From JAAFHB01 sp038236995 (GTDB taxonomy: Bacteria > Bacteroidota > Bacteroidia > Bacteroidales > Prolixibacteraceae), in the NCBI GenBank assembly GCA_038236995.1, contig JBBRZE010000001.1, positions 1 to 64,000 of the forward strand: a stretch of DNA of 64,000 nt, read 5' to 3'. The position numbers and the translations under genes are program-made. A model generated the notes under the pieces. That model did not search any database and was not told the DNA's origin. It was given only the letters and a program-made list of their open reading frames with translations. How positions within the stretch are numbered: the stretch's first letter is position 1; every line of letters starts with the position of its first letter. This document shows, in pieces, positions 1 to 8,682 of this stretch.

Positions 1-108
1 AAAAAATATATAAAGGCCAATAAGATCGATTTTGATTCGCGGGACGATCTGTTAAAATTGGCCGGCTTTGTAAGCGAACTGATATTCAAAAATTCAGGAA
101 AATCGTAA
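1..108 (+). CDS. C-terminal fragment of an unknown protein (5' truncated by window edge)
   Basis: An open frame enters from the left edge in frame 1 and stops at TAA 106-108, giving 35 residues that end in LIFKNSGKS. The fragment is charged and helical-looking, with no motif I recognise. It is kept because the frame is open from the first base and is followed by a non-coding AT-rich gap (109-281). It could equally be chance coding at a window edge. Confidence 0.4.
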   Translation, partial: KKYIKANKIDFDSRDDLLKLAGFVSELIFKNSGKS

Positions 109-281
109 GCACTACTTGAAGAATTGAATGATACAGGCAACCTTAAAAACTGATTATTTCGGATTTCATTCCACGAATTATGCTTAAAACTAAAACTTTA
201 TAATGCTAATGACGTAAATTAGTAATGTTATTTGGATACCAACCTCGTTCTTTACAGAATCCTAACCTAAAAAAATGAATT

Positions 282-1535
282 ATGGCAAAGCGAAAGAAAA
301 AACCGAGCGGGCATCAACTTCAGGCGATCGCAAAAGCGCACTACAAGAACGAATTTATGCGCAAGTTGAAATTGATCATGAATAGTATAACCGGCGAAGA
401 TATTTGCTCACTCATTCCATTGGAGTATCTCGAAACTGTTTATTTAATCCGTTGTTATTCATTAAAACTCGTTCCGGCTGAAGGGCGTTTAGTGTCGCCA
501 GTAATTCTAAATAATATGAAAAGCTTTTTTTCTGCCTGGGTAAAAGACCAACCGATCCCATATAAACCAAATGAGCTTAAAATATCGCTTGACGATTTCT
601 TTACTGTTGGCATGACCATAATTAAGTTTTATTATTCGATCAACGAAAACATGTTTCCTGCTGCTGGAAAGGTTAGATCAGCTTTGCAGGATTTCTGCAC
701 CGATAAAGAAACTATGAATATTTGTGCAAAACAGCTTTGTCGTCTTCTTTATGTTGTCGGATATTTTTACAGTGAAATTAGTGACCGATTTTACTGGTTG
801 AGTTACGAACTAAAAATTGAAGTGGAGGGCAAATATGGATCAAATAACCTGATATCGGTTTATTCCCATAAATCCGAATCAATTCAAGTAAAAATCAACG
901 GCTTAGTCCGTCCGGCATCAAAGTTGGGTTGGGCTATAGACTTTAAAGGTTTAGAATGGGCAACGATAAAACCTTCGCTGTTGACAAAAGAAGTTCTACC
1001 ACACGACGAACCGATGAACATCTATGTGCAGTCGCATGCCTTGATGCGCCTGTCTGAACGTATCGATTGCGTAATGCCAAGCATTTTGCATCAAAATATG
1101 TATAGTTCATTTGTTGAACCAAAGATTTATTTCGACAGCCATCATAATTTATTGATCGAATACAGGATATACGGAACCAGGACAGGATACTTCAAAATAG
1201 ATATTGTTGGCAATATTGTGGTTGTAAGAACATTCTTGTTTCTTACCAATAACGGGACTCCGGAAGGTGAGTTGCTTGGAAAAAATACCGGGCTTAAAAT
1301 GCTGGATAAAAAATACCTCCTTATCGATAAACTAAGCACCTTTATTTCATCGGATATTGGTACAAACCTGCGATTAAAAAAAATATTTTGCGATTCGGGA
1401 TGCCAAAGTTTATTTGACTTGCACGACAATAATGGTGGTATATATCAGAAAACCCAGTTGAAACCAACCAGTGAATTTATGCTCGCTTATTTGGGGTGGA
1501 ATAACGCCGTTGTATCTGAGGCAGTTCCTGTGTAG
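282..1535 (+). CDS. Hypothetical protein, first of two tandem paralogues
   Basis: Unknown 417-residue protein, probably cytoplasmic: no signal peptide or membrane segment is visible. The N-terminus is strongly basic (MAKRKKKPSGHQL), which could contact nucleic acid. The most conserved part against the neighbouring paralogue is the C-terminal third (about residues 240-360), with a VQSHAL.RL.ERIDC segment, an IEYRI/GYF.IDI strand pair and a VVRTFLFLT..GTPEG motif. The pattern of a helix carrying His and Arg followed by beta strands recalls small RelE/barnase-like folds, but this is a guess from pattern only. The gene is intact, in the same orientation as its paralogue, and 111 bp upstream of it. 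I do not recognise a named family. Confidence 0.8.
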   Translation: MAKRKKKPSGHQLQAIAKAHYKNEFMRKLKLIMNSITGEDICSLIPLEYLETVYLIRCYSLKLVPAEGRLVSPVILNNMKSFFSAWVKDQPIPYKPNELKISLDDFFTVGMTIIKFYYSINENMFPAAGKVRSALQDFCTDKETMNICAKQLCRLLYVVGYFYSEISDRFYWLSYELKIEVEGKYGSNNLISVYSHKSESIQVKINGLVRPASKLGWAIDFKGLEWATIKPSLLTKEVLPHDEPMNIYVQSHALMRLSERIDCVMPSILHQNMYSSFVEPKIYFDSHHNLLIEYRIYGTRTGYFKIDIVGNIVVVRTFLFLTNNGTPEGELLGKNTGLKMLDKKYLLIDKLSTFISSDIGTNLRLKKIFCDSGCQSLFDLHDNNGGIYQKTQLKPTSEFMLAYLGWNNAVVSEAVPV

Positions 1536-1646
1536 ATGCAAAGCCATTATTAATCCAAGTTCCTTCATTCAACGATAAAAATATAATCAGATAATGAAAA
1601 CTATATAACCTAAATCAAACCACTTAACTACTAAATTACATGAATC

Positions 1647-2969
1647 ATGGCAAAGCGAAAGAAAAAACCGAGTGGGCATCAACTTGAAGCCATCGCACAT
1701 GCGCACCATAAAAACGAGTTCTTGCGGAAATTTAAATATATCTGCAATAGTTGTTGCGATAGGGATATTTATTCCCTTATTCCTCAAAAAGTCATCGAAA
1801 GGATTTATCTGTTCCGTTACCATACGTTTAAGGTCTTACCAGCAGAGGGTCATATGGTAACCAATGTTGTATTGAGTAACATAAAATCCTATTTGTCGAG
1901 AAGGGTTAAAATGGATAAAATTGTTCTTTTGCAAAATGGCATTGAAATAACAATTGAAGATTACTTTACTGTTGCTCTTACTGTGCAGGGATATTCCAGA
2001 GTGATTGAGGATAAAGATTTTCTCCATGCGGATCAGGTCAGATCGGCACTGAAAAACTTTGAAGTTAAAGAAGGAAATATTGAGAATGCCCTTGGTAAAC
2101 TTTTTGGACTTATTTCAGCATTGGGGTATTGGGAAAGCAAGATCGGGGGTAATATGTACTGGTTAAAGTACAATCAGGAGTTAATCAAGTCAGGTGGAAA
2201 TGGCATGAATAACATTCTTGAAGTTTATTCCCATAAGCCCGAAACAGGCAGGGCTAAAATTAACGGCAAGATTAGACCTGTAATCCGGCTCGGATGGGGT
2301 ATTGCCAATAAAGGTGTCGAATGGGCTAATCTTCAACCTTCCTTGTTGAATATTAAAAACGGTTCCTCCGATCTGCCGCTGAAAGTGTATGTTCAGTCGC
2401 ATACATTGCAACGACTGGATGAAAGGATCGATTGCGTGTCGACCACCCTATCGCATTTGAATTTTTTTTCATCCTTTGTAAATCCAAAGGTGTTTTACGA
2501 CAACAATCACAATATTCTTATTGAACACAGGATATGTGAATGCAAAGTAGGCTATTTCAGGGTAGACATTGTCGATGGTATAGCAGTTGTGAGAACCTTT
2601 TTATTCTTAACTCAAAGCGGAACGCCCGAAGGTCAACTATTATGGAAAAATACGGGACTTCAAAAATTAGACACAAAATACCTGGCCATTGATAAACTTA
2701 GCAGTTTTATGTCATCGGATGTAAACGATAGCGAGAATATAAGAAAAATATTTCAGGAGTCAGGTTGCCAGGGATTGTTGGACCTGTACTCAATAATTAA
2801 TAAATCGTGTACAAAACAAGCCAGTCAGTCTACGAGCAATCTGATACTTGACTATTTAGGAATCAGCAATCGTTTTTTTCCGGAAGCCCTGACGGACTTA
2901 ACCGGTTTTGACAATTTATCGGAACCTGAAAAAATAAATGCAGATGATTGCCTGGAGCAGATAAACTGA
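1647..2969 (+). CDS. Hypothetical protein, second of two tandem paralogues
   Basis: Unknown 440-residue protein, homologous over its whole length to the gene at 282-1535. It shares the basic N-terminus, a SVYSHK/EVYSHKPE segment near residue 200, the VQSH.L.RL.ERIDC helix and the VVRTFLFLT..GTPEG block. It has an extra acidic C-terminal tail of about 25 residues. The proteins have clearly diverged, yet the first 42 coding bases differ at only about two positions from the upstream copy, as does the ATGAAT just before the start. This points to tandem duplication with later conversion or constraint at the 5' end. Function unknown. Confidence 0.8.
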   Translation: MAKRKKKPSGHQLEAIAHAHHKNEFLRKFKYICNSCCDRDIYSLIPQKVIERIYLFRYHTFKVLPAEGHMVTNVVLSNIKSYLSRRVKMDKIVLLQNGIEITIEDYFTVALTVQGYSRVIEDKDFLHADQVRSALKNFEVKEGNIENALGKLFGLISALGYWESKIGGNMYWLKYNQELIKSGGNGMNNILEVYSHKPETGRAKINGKIRPVIRLGWGIANKGVEWANLQPSLLNIKNGSSDLPLKVYVQSHTLQRLDERIDCVSTTLSHLNFFSSFVNPKVFYDNNHNILIEHRICECKVGYFRVDIVDGIAVVRTFLFLTQSGTPEGQLLWKNTGLQKLDTKYLAIDKLSSFMSSDVNDSENIRKIFQESGCQGLLDLYSIINKSCTKQASQSTSNLILDYLGISNRFFPEALTDLTGFDNLSEPEKINADDCLEQIN

Positions 2970-3045
2970 AATTGTTTATTAGTTTTATGAATTGAAAGAA
3001 ATGCAAATTGCGGAGCAATAACAACCAATAATCCTCAGATCGAAT

Positions 3046-4641
3046 ATGAAAAAACTACCCAATATTCCCTTATTCAATGCCATGGTGCTGGCTATTTTTA
3101 TGCTGGCAATCGTTTCTTGCCAACCACGCACTGCAAAAGTCCCGGTCGCAGAATCTGCAAACTTCCGGTTTGAAGAGCAAGGTATCCAACAGATTCAGCA
3201 AGGGTATAAAGATGGAACTTTTACGATTAAAGAAGTCGTACAGGCTTACCTTGACCGGATTGATTCCGTTGATAAACATGGTCCGCAGCTGAATTCGATG
3301 ATTACGCTCAACCCCGATGCCCTTCAGATTGCTGAAGAGCTGGATAAGGAGTTAATGGCAGGAAAGTCAAGAGGGCCGTTGCACGGGATTCCTGTCGTAT
3401 TGAAAGATAACATCGATACGCATGATAAAATGGCAACCACAGCAGGATCGCGCGCACTCAGGAATTCATTCCCGTTAAAAGACAGCTTTCTAGCTAAAAG
3501 GCTAAGAGAAGCAGGCGCCGTTATCATTGGGAAATCAAACCTAAGCGAATGGGCAAACTTCCGCGGACAGTTGTCAACAAGCGGATGGAGTGGGGCAGGA
3601 GGGCAGACCAGGAATCCTTATGATATCAGTCGGAATCCCTGCGGATCGAGTTCGGGGTCGGCTGTGGCAGTTGCTGCGAATCTGACCATGCTTGCTATCG
3701 GCACGGAAACCGACGGTTCTATTGTATGTCCTTCGCAAACCAATGGGATTGTCGGAATCAAACCAACGGTGGGACTTATAAGCCGGTCGGGCGTGATCCC
3801 CATTTCGTTTACACAGGATACACCGGGACCAATGGCACGCACTGTGCGGGATGCAGCCATTTGCCTTGGGGTCTTGGTCGGCGTTGATTCCGCAGATACA
3901 AAAACACTGGCCAGCAAAGGGCAATATCAAACTGATTATACAAAATATCTAAATAAAGATGGACTAAAGGGAAAGCGGATAGGTCTGTATAAAATTCCGA
4001 TGGGTATTAATTACAAGGTGGATACACTGATGAACCAGGCCGTGAAATATCTGAAAAGTCAAGGTGCCGAAATTGTGGAGATTGGTGAAATATACGACCG
4101 GAAGGTGGATAAGTATTCGTTCGAAATCATGCTATACGAGTATAAAGATGGCTTGAATAAATATTTTCAGTCGCTGGGACCAAATGCTCCGATCAAAAAC
4201 GTTGAGGAGCTGATTGCTTTTAACCGGGCGGATTCGGTGGAACTGAAATACTTTAACCAGCATTACCTTGAGATGGCGCAGGAAAAGGGAGATCTATCCT
4301 CACCGGAGTATCAGAAAGCATTGGCTCAAATGTTGAAAGGATCGAGGGCAGATGGAATTGACCGGGTGATGAATGAGCATGACCTGGATGCAATCGTTAC
4401 TCCTGCCGGGGCACCCGCATGGAAAACCGACCTGACCAATGGGGATAGTTTTCAGGTAGGCAGCTCATCTGCTGCTGCACAGGCCGGATATCCCAATATC
4501 ACTGTGCCAATGGGATTTATTGATGATTTGCCAGTTGGAATCTCCTTTTTCGGAAGAGCCTGGAGTGAACCTGTATTAATAGAAATAGCCTATGCCTACG
4601 AAACAGGTACCAAATTTCGCAGGGCGCCAGCAATTCATTAA
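3046..4641 (+). CDS. Amidase-signature hydrolase, predicted lipoprotein
   Basis: A 531-residue amidase-signature enzyme, expected to hydrolyse a carboxamide or peptide amide outside the cytoplasm. The N-terminus has a hydrophobic signal followed by a lipobox (LAIVSC, Cys25), so it should be lipid-anchored. The Ser-cisSer-Lys triad is readable: Lys120 in VVLKDNID, the glycine/serine loop CGSSSGSA (cis-Ser at 201 or 202) and nucleophile Ser225 in TETDGSIVCPS. Spacing and length fit the peptide-amidase/6-aminohexanoate-type branch rather than GatA, and no gatB/gatC partner lies nearby. It is convergent with the phosphoesterase at 4880-7330. The physiological substrate cannot be told from sequence. 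Confidence 0.93.
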   Translation: MKKLPNIPLFNAMVLAIFMLAIVSCQPRTAKVPVAESANFRFEEQGIQQIQQGYKDGTFTIKEVVQAYLDRIDSVDKHGPQLNSMITLNPDALQIAEELDKELMAGKSRGPLHGIPVVLKDNIDTHDKMATTAGSRALRNSFPLKDSFLAKRLREAGAVIIGKSNLSEWANFRGQLSTSGWSGAGGQTRNPYDISRNPCGSSSGSAVAVAANLTMLAIGTETDGSIVCPSQTNGIVGIKPTVGLISRSGVIPISFTQDTPGPMARTVRDAAICLGVLVGVDSADTKTLASKGQYQTDYTKYLNKDGLKGKRIGLYKIPMGINYKVDTLMNQAVKYLKSQGAEIVEIGEIYDRKVDKYSFEIMLYEYKDGLNKYFQSLGPNAPIKNVEELIAFNRADSVELKYFNQHYLEMAQEKGDLSSPEYQKALAQMLKGSRADGIDRVMNEHDLDAIVTPAGAPAWKTDLTNGDSFQVGSSSAAAQAGYPNITVPMGFIDDLPVGISFFGRAWSEPVLIEIAYAYETGTKFRRAPAIH

Positions 4642-4645
4642 GAAT

Positions 4646-4669
4646 AATTCGGCAATTCGACAATGTGAC
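4646..4669. repeat. Short octamer repeat, AATTCGGC-type (3 copies)
   Basis: Three consecutive 8-mers, AATTCGGC, AATTCGAC and AATGTGAC, begin just after the amidase stop codon. The same octamers recur at 59955-59986. A simple-sequence tract with no obvious function. Confidence 0.6.
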
Positions 4670-4680
4670 ATTTCAAAACA

Positions 4681-4829
4681 CTGTAGGTGTTGCCGTTAAA
4701 TAACCTCCGGTTTTAACCGGAGGGGAAGTGTATGCAACGTTATGTGTAACTCTGTAGGAGTATAGTTCCTGCAACACTACTTTTTCCTACCCAGTTGCAC
4801 TGTGGGTTATTTACGGAAAACTCTTACAG
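4681..4829. repeat. Foldback (MITE/REP-like) element between convergent genes
   Basis: The ends are imperfect inverted repeats: 4681-4705 (CTGTAGGTGTTGCCGTTAAA...) matches the reverse complement of 4805-4829 at 19 of 25 positions by eye. Inside is a perfect 9-bp hairpin, CCTCCGGTT-TT-AACCGGAGG (4704-4723), and a second CTGTAGGAG motif near 4752. No target duplication is apparent. It has no coding potential and lies between convergent genes, so it may also act as a transcription stop. Confidence 0.6.
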
Positions 4830-4879
4830 AATTGATTAGACGATAAACCATCCTACCAGATAACAACTTTGATTAACAA

Positions 4880-7330
4880 TTAATCCTTGTCCTTATCTTT
4901 TTCTGCAGTAAAGAAGGCCGCATGAACTGGAGCAGGGCATGGACTGTCTAAACCGCGTACCGCTCCCCATATCACCTCATTAAATTGTGCATCGGGAACC
5001 CGGTCTTCCTGGTTGAAATTAAATTTTTCGCTCAGTCTCGATAATTTATTGGTTGCTGTATTTTTAAGGTTTAAATCGACCAGGTTTGGCAACGATATAA
5101 ACGGTGGATGATTTGCCGTTTTGTTAAAACATCTCCACATTGGTTCTGCCGATGCGTCGTATTGGCTCATTGGTGGCAATCCAAGGATTAATTCAATCGT
5201 TCGGAGCATCGAGGAGGTCGAGTACATTGTATGGTCAACAAACTCCTGCTTCACAAAACCGCCGGCAACATAGGCGGTTGAGCGGTGTGCATCGACATGA
5301 TCGGGGCCATTCTGAGCATCATCTTCAATAATAAAAACAACACTTTCATTCCAGATCGGTGAATGGCTCAGGTATTCGACAAAAAGACCAACTGCCAGAT
5401 CATTATCGGCAGCGTGCGCCAACGGAGTTGTTTTACCACGGCTGAGCCCTTCGGTATGATCGTTGCCAAAACGAAGGGTATTCAATTGAGGAACTTTACC
5501 CGCAGCGAGCAGGGAATCGAAATCGCGTTTCCATTGATGAAAGCGAACCGTATCACGAACTGACAAGTCCCATTCGGTATAAGTTGGGCAGAAATGGTCT
5601 ATTAATGCAGGGATCGCTGCTTTGGAATCGGAAATAAACTCTGCATAAGTGCGGTATGTCACGCCATATCGCTTACAAAAATCCCATAAAAAGCCATTTT
5701 TGTTATTGGATACCTCACGTGCCCCCTCGCCGGGATAAAATCCACCTCTGCCTCCATAACTCGAAGGCCAGTTTTTCTCGAGGTAATCGGTCGCATAGGC
5801 ACCCATCGTCCAGTTGTGTCCGTCGGCACTCACTTCACCATCCACATAAAAGTTGTCGAGCAAGACAAATTGTTTGGCTAAAGCATGTTGGTTAGGTGTT
5901 ATCTTTTTTCCAAAAAGAACAAGTGTGCTGTCGCCATTGCCCTCCGGCATATCGCCCAGCACCTGGTCGTAAGTGCGATTCTCCTTGATAATATAAAATA
6001 CGTGTTTAATCGGAGACACATCGCCAACCTTCCCGGGGATTGGATTTCCGGCCTCTCCTTCCGAAAGCATCTCTTTTTCTTTGGTATAAGGGGTGTTGTT
6101 GTAAACCGCCTGCGAATAAATACCTAGCTGATTTTCTGTAGGAATTGCAATTGATTCAAGGGTTCCTCGAAACAGACCACCGATGTATTGAACTTTAATT
6201 TCCTTTTGAGTCCCTTTTTGATAAGTCACATCCTCTTTTCTGCTTGCCGGATTAGGACCATAAGGATTTGCTTTGGATGTTAATCCTTTGCCGTTCGTTA
6301 CAAAAATGGTGTTTTTAACGACACGAACGCAGGTGGGATACCAGCCAGTCGGTATAAAGCCTTTACTCGTGCTGCTACCGGGTTTACTCACATCAAAAAC
6401 CGCGAGACAGTTGTTGTCGGCATTGGCAATGTACAACGTTTTTTCATCCTCACTGAGGGCAATGCTGTTGGGTGTTGAACCTGAGGGAGCATTTGGATAG
6501 AGGGCTGCATTCAGGATTTCAATTTCCCTGTTTTTTTCATTTGAGACGACCGAAACCGAATTGTCGTTCGCATTCGCCACAAAGAGATATTTCCCGTTTT
6601 TAGAAATGCAGATATCATTTGGATTATCTCCTACTGCAATAGAACCCGTCACAAGTTGTTGTTGCGTATCGAATAAAATCACCTTGTTGCATCCCCAACA
6701 AGTTATATACAGCGTTTTACAATTATCCGACAGCAAGCATGTATATCCTTCACCTCCCAGGGGTATCTGTTTCTTAACCTTCTTTTCTTTTATATCATAA
6801 ACGTACAGCGAATTGTTTTCTTTCGTAACCGCATATAGCAACTGTTTCTGATCATCAACAGCAATACCTGCAATCGAAATCAGATTTGGCCAGGGCTTAC
6901 CAATCCTCAGCGTATCATTAGGAACCAGCTTTTTGTCTTTGATTTGAAATCTCATGATCCAGTTGTCGTTTCCCCCGGATGCATACAGGTATTTTTCATC
7001 TTTTGAAAAAGTGAGTCCCAGCCAACCTTTTGCAATAACTACCGAATCGAGCACCTCCATTTTTCCCGGATCAATCAGGTGAATGCTTTGATCACTTTGT
7101 CCGTTATTGGTCACTGCCAGCATTTTTCCGGATGCAGAAACTGCTATGTTTAAAGGTAAATCGCCAACCGGTAACATTTTCCCAACGGGTGAAAGCTTCC
7201 AGCCATTCATCAATGAAACGCGGTTTGATTCAATATCTTTCAAACTTTGCCCATTCACCTGCAAAACAGGAAATGAAATAAGGGCCAGACAAATCAATAC
7301 GAAAACGGTTTTAAATCTGAGAGTAAGCAT
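4880..7330 (-). CDS. Secreted beta-propeller (YncE-like) / phosphoesterase fusion protein
   Basis: An 816-residue exported protein with two modules. After a signal peptide ending near VNGQS, residues about 40-370 form YVTN/YncE-type propeller repeats (for example PNDICISKNGKYLFVANANDNSV and PNSIALSEDEKTLYIANADNN). Residues about 440-760 form a phosphoesterase domain of the phospholipase C/acid phosphatase type: KHVFYIIKENRTYDQVLGD, DGEVSADGHNWTMGAYATDY, and FIIEDDAQNGPDHVDAHRS, whose Asp and His residues are likely metal ligands. This architecture is known in Bacteroidota as a YncE-family/alkaline-phosphatase-family bifunctional protein. The likely role is periplasmic or surface phosphate-ester hydrolysis; the substrate is unknown. 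It appears to be transcribed alone. Confidence 0.9.
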   Translation of the reverse strand: MLTLRFKTVFVLICLALISFPVLQVNGQSLKDIESNRVSLMNGWKLSPVGKMLPVGDLPLNIAVSASGKMLAVTNNGQSDQSIHLIDPGKMEVLDSVVIAKGWLGLTFSKDEKYLYASGGNDNWIMRFQIKDKKLVPNDTLRIGKPWPNLISIAGIAVDDQKQLLYAVTKENNSLYVYDIKEKKVKKQIPLGGEGYTCLLSDNCKTLYITCWGCNKVILFDTQQQLVTGSIAVGDNPNDICISKNGKYLFVANANDNSVSVVSNEKNREIEILNAALYPNAPSGSTPNSIALSEDEKTLYIANADNNCLAVFDVSKPGSSTSKGFIPTGWYPTCVRVVKNTIFVTNGKGLTSKANPYGPNPASRKEDVTYQKGTQKEIKVQYIGGLFRGTLESIAIPTENQLGIYSQAVYNNTPYTKEKEMLSEGEAGNPIPGKVGDVSPIKHVFYIIKENRTYDQVLGDMPEGNGDSTLVLFGKKITPNQHALAKQFVLLDNFYVDGEVSADGHNWTMGAYATDYLEKNWPSSYGGRGGFYPGEGAREVSNNKNGFLWDFCKRYGVTYRTYAEFISDSKAAIPALIDHFCPTYTEWDLSVRDTVRFHQWKRDFDSLLAAGKVPQLNTLRFGNDHTEGLSRGKTTPLAHAADNDLAVGLFVEYLSHSPIWNESVVFIIEDDAQNGPDHVDAHRSTAYVAGGFVKQEFVDHTMYSTSSMLRTIELILGLPPMSQYDASAEPMWRCFNKTANHPPFISLPNLVDLNLKNTATNKLSRLSEKFNFNQEDRVPDAQFNEVIWGAVRGLDSPCPAPVHAAFFTAEKDKDKD

Positions 7331-7587
7331 ATCGGTTTATTTAATTATCTAATTCAAGCAATCTATCAAAGTTCCTTTAGTTGCAACAATACAACAACAT
7401 GTAACTGTGTGCTAAAATTACGAATTTAAGCATAGATTTTACCGCCGTTTTTTTGGATTATTAACAGATTGATTCAGCAGCCGATTTTTTAATAACAAGG
7501 ATAAAGATTTATAGGAAGTGAACAGAAATGGAGAGATGACTATTCGTCGGCAAGGCAATTTTGACCAAATAGAAAAATCGCTGATAA
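7331..7587. other. Intergenic region upstream of the phosphoesterase gene
   Basis: AT-rich gap between two minus-strand genes, presumably holding the phosphoesterase promoter. A reverse-strand TATTGTTG near 7392-7400 is one mismatch from the TAnnTTTG box, but I do not see a convincing complete promoter. No coding frame. Confidence 0.4.
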
Positions 7588-7632
7588 ATAAAAAAATTGC
7601 AACTGATTTTTAATCAATTGCAATTTTTTTAT
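7588..7632 (-). terminator. Rho-independent terminator of the beta-barrel gene
   Basis: A long AT-rich hairpin, TTGCAA-C-TGATT-TTT-AATCA-A-TTGCAA, is flanked by an A-run and a T-run, so it can work in both directions. It begins 31 bp after the stop codon of the minus-strand gene at 7663-8592. Confidence 0.8.
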
Positions 7633-7662
7633 TTCACTTTAAATCTAATAAACTGGTTGGAA

Positions 7663-8592
7663 TTACCAGTTCATCAACCCAATTCCGATTGTGAACGGAA
7701 ACATTTCCGGACCGCGACCATTCTTGAAAAAGGATGAAAAATAATAGGTTCCGAACAGATTGATCCCCTTGTAACCGAAACGTGCCGTGGCACCATAGCG
7801 AAAAGGACTGATATTGAAATCGCCTCGATCCTTTGATTTGTTGCCATCGATTTTAGTTTTGGTATGTGAACCCACTTTCAGACCTCCAACAACACCGCCT
7901 GAAAAATAGAGCTTTTTGTTATGCCCACTTACAGGAATCTGAAATTCGAGCATTAAGGGCACTGTTAAATAAGTAGTTGTGAGTTTTGATTTTGAGAGAC
8001 CTTCCTGTTCAATTAATTTCGAGCTCACTTTACCATCCATATTCTCAATTGTATAAGGATTCGAGAACCTGTAATCGTTAAAAGTTAGTCCGAGACCGGT
8101 CACCAACCCAATGTTCCGTTTATCCTTTTGCAAACCAATGCTGTATCGCAGGAAATTGAAGCCAACTTCAAATGATTTGTTTTGGTTCAGATCCATAAAA
8201 TAGTCGGGCGTGAAACCTTTGTAATCGACATTTGCAAATGAGTTGATTCCCATTTCAATGGCAGCCCAATGACCTTTAAATCGCGGTTCATGTCCTGTCC
8301 ACGATTCATACTCATTATCGTCGAGATGATTAAATTTGATATCAGATCCGTGATTCCCCTCTGCAATTACCAAAGCTCTGTGTCCGACCCTGACTTTTAC
8401 GGTATCACCACGCCCTGCATCTTTGATATCGATTGCGCTATTCCCAATTTTCACATCGGTACGCAAATCACCCCCTTCGACAACAGTCACTACATTTTTC
8501 CCAAGGACACTTACCCGGACGGTATCCTGTGCTTTTAAAATGGCGGTACCAGAAGCACAGAGAATTATAAAAGCTAAAATAGACTTTTTCAT
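7663..8592 (-). CDS. Outer-membrane beta-barrel (PorT/OmpA-type) protein
   Basis: A 309-residue exported protein. The signal peptide (MKKSILAFIILCASGTAILKAQ) precedes a region of about 80 residues with alternating Val/Asp/Lys strands (VRVSVLGKNVVTVVEGGD, VKVRVGHRALVIAEGN). A C-terminal beta barrel starts near residue 105 (HWAAIEMGINSF), with paired antiparallel strands ending in an aromatic residue, as in Bacteroidota porin-family or outer-membrane beta-barrel proteins. The N-terminal repeats look like a small periplasmic sheet. No specific substrate is indicated. It ends at a strong terminator. Confidence 0.8.
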   Translation of the reverse strand: MKKSILAFIILCASGTAILKAQDTVRVSVLGKNVVTVVEGGDLRTDVKIGNSAIDIKDAGRGDTVKVRVGHRALVIAEGNHGSDIKFNHLDDNEYESWTGHEPRFKGHWAAIEMGINSFANVDYKGFTPDYFMDLNQNKSFEVGFNFLRYSIGLQKDKRNIGLVTGLGLTFNDYRFSNPYTIENMDGKVSSKLIEQEGLSKSKLTTTYLTVPLMLEFQIPVSGHNKKLYFSGGVVGGLKVGSHTKTKIDGNKSKDRGDFNISPFRYGATARFGYKGINLFGTYYFSSFFKNGRGPEMFPFTIGIGLMNW

Positions 8593-8682
8593 CTTAATAA
8601 ATTTAGAATTTGTCAGTAGGACGGACTATCTACAAATTAGTTACAGGTCAGAAAATAAATTTTTTAATTTTATTTCAATTTG

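Noticed and set aside
3574..3930. Reverse-strand open frame of 118 codons
   Set aside because: Lies entirely antisense to the amidase gene, with no motif; a shadow of its codon bias.
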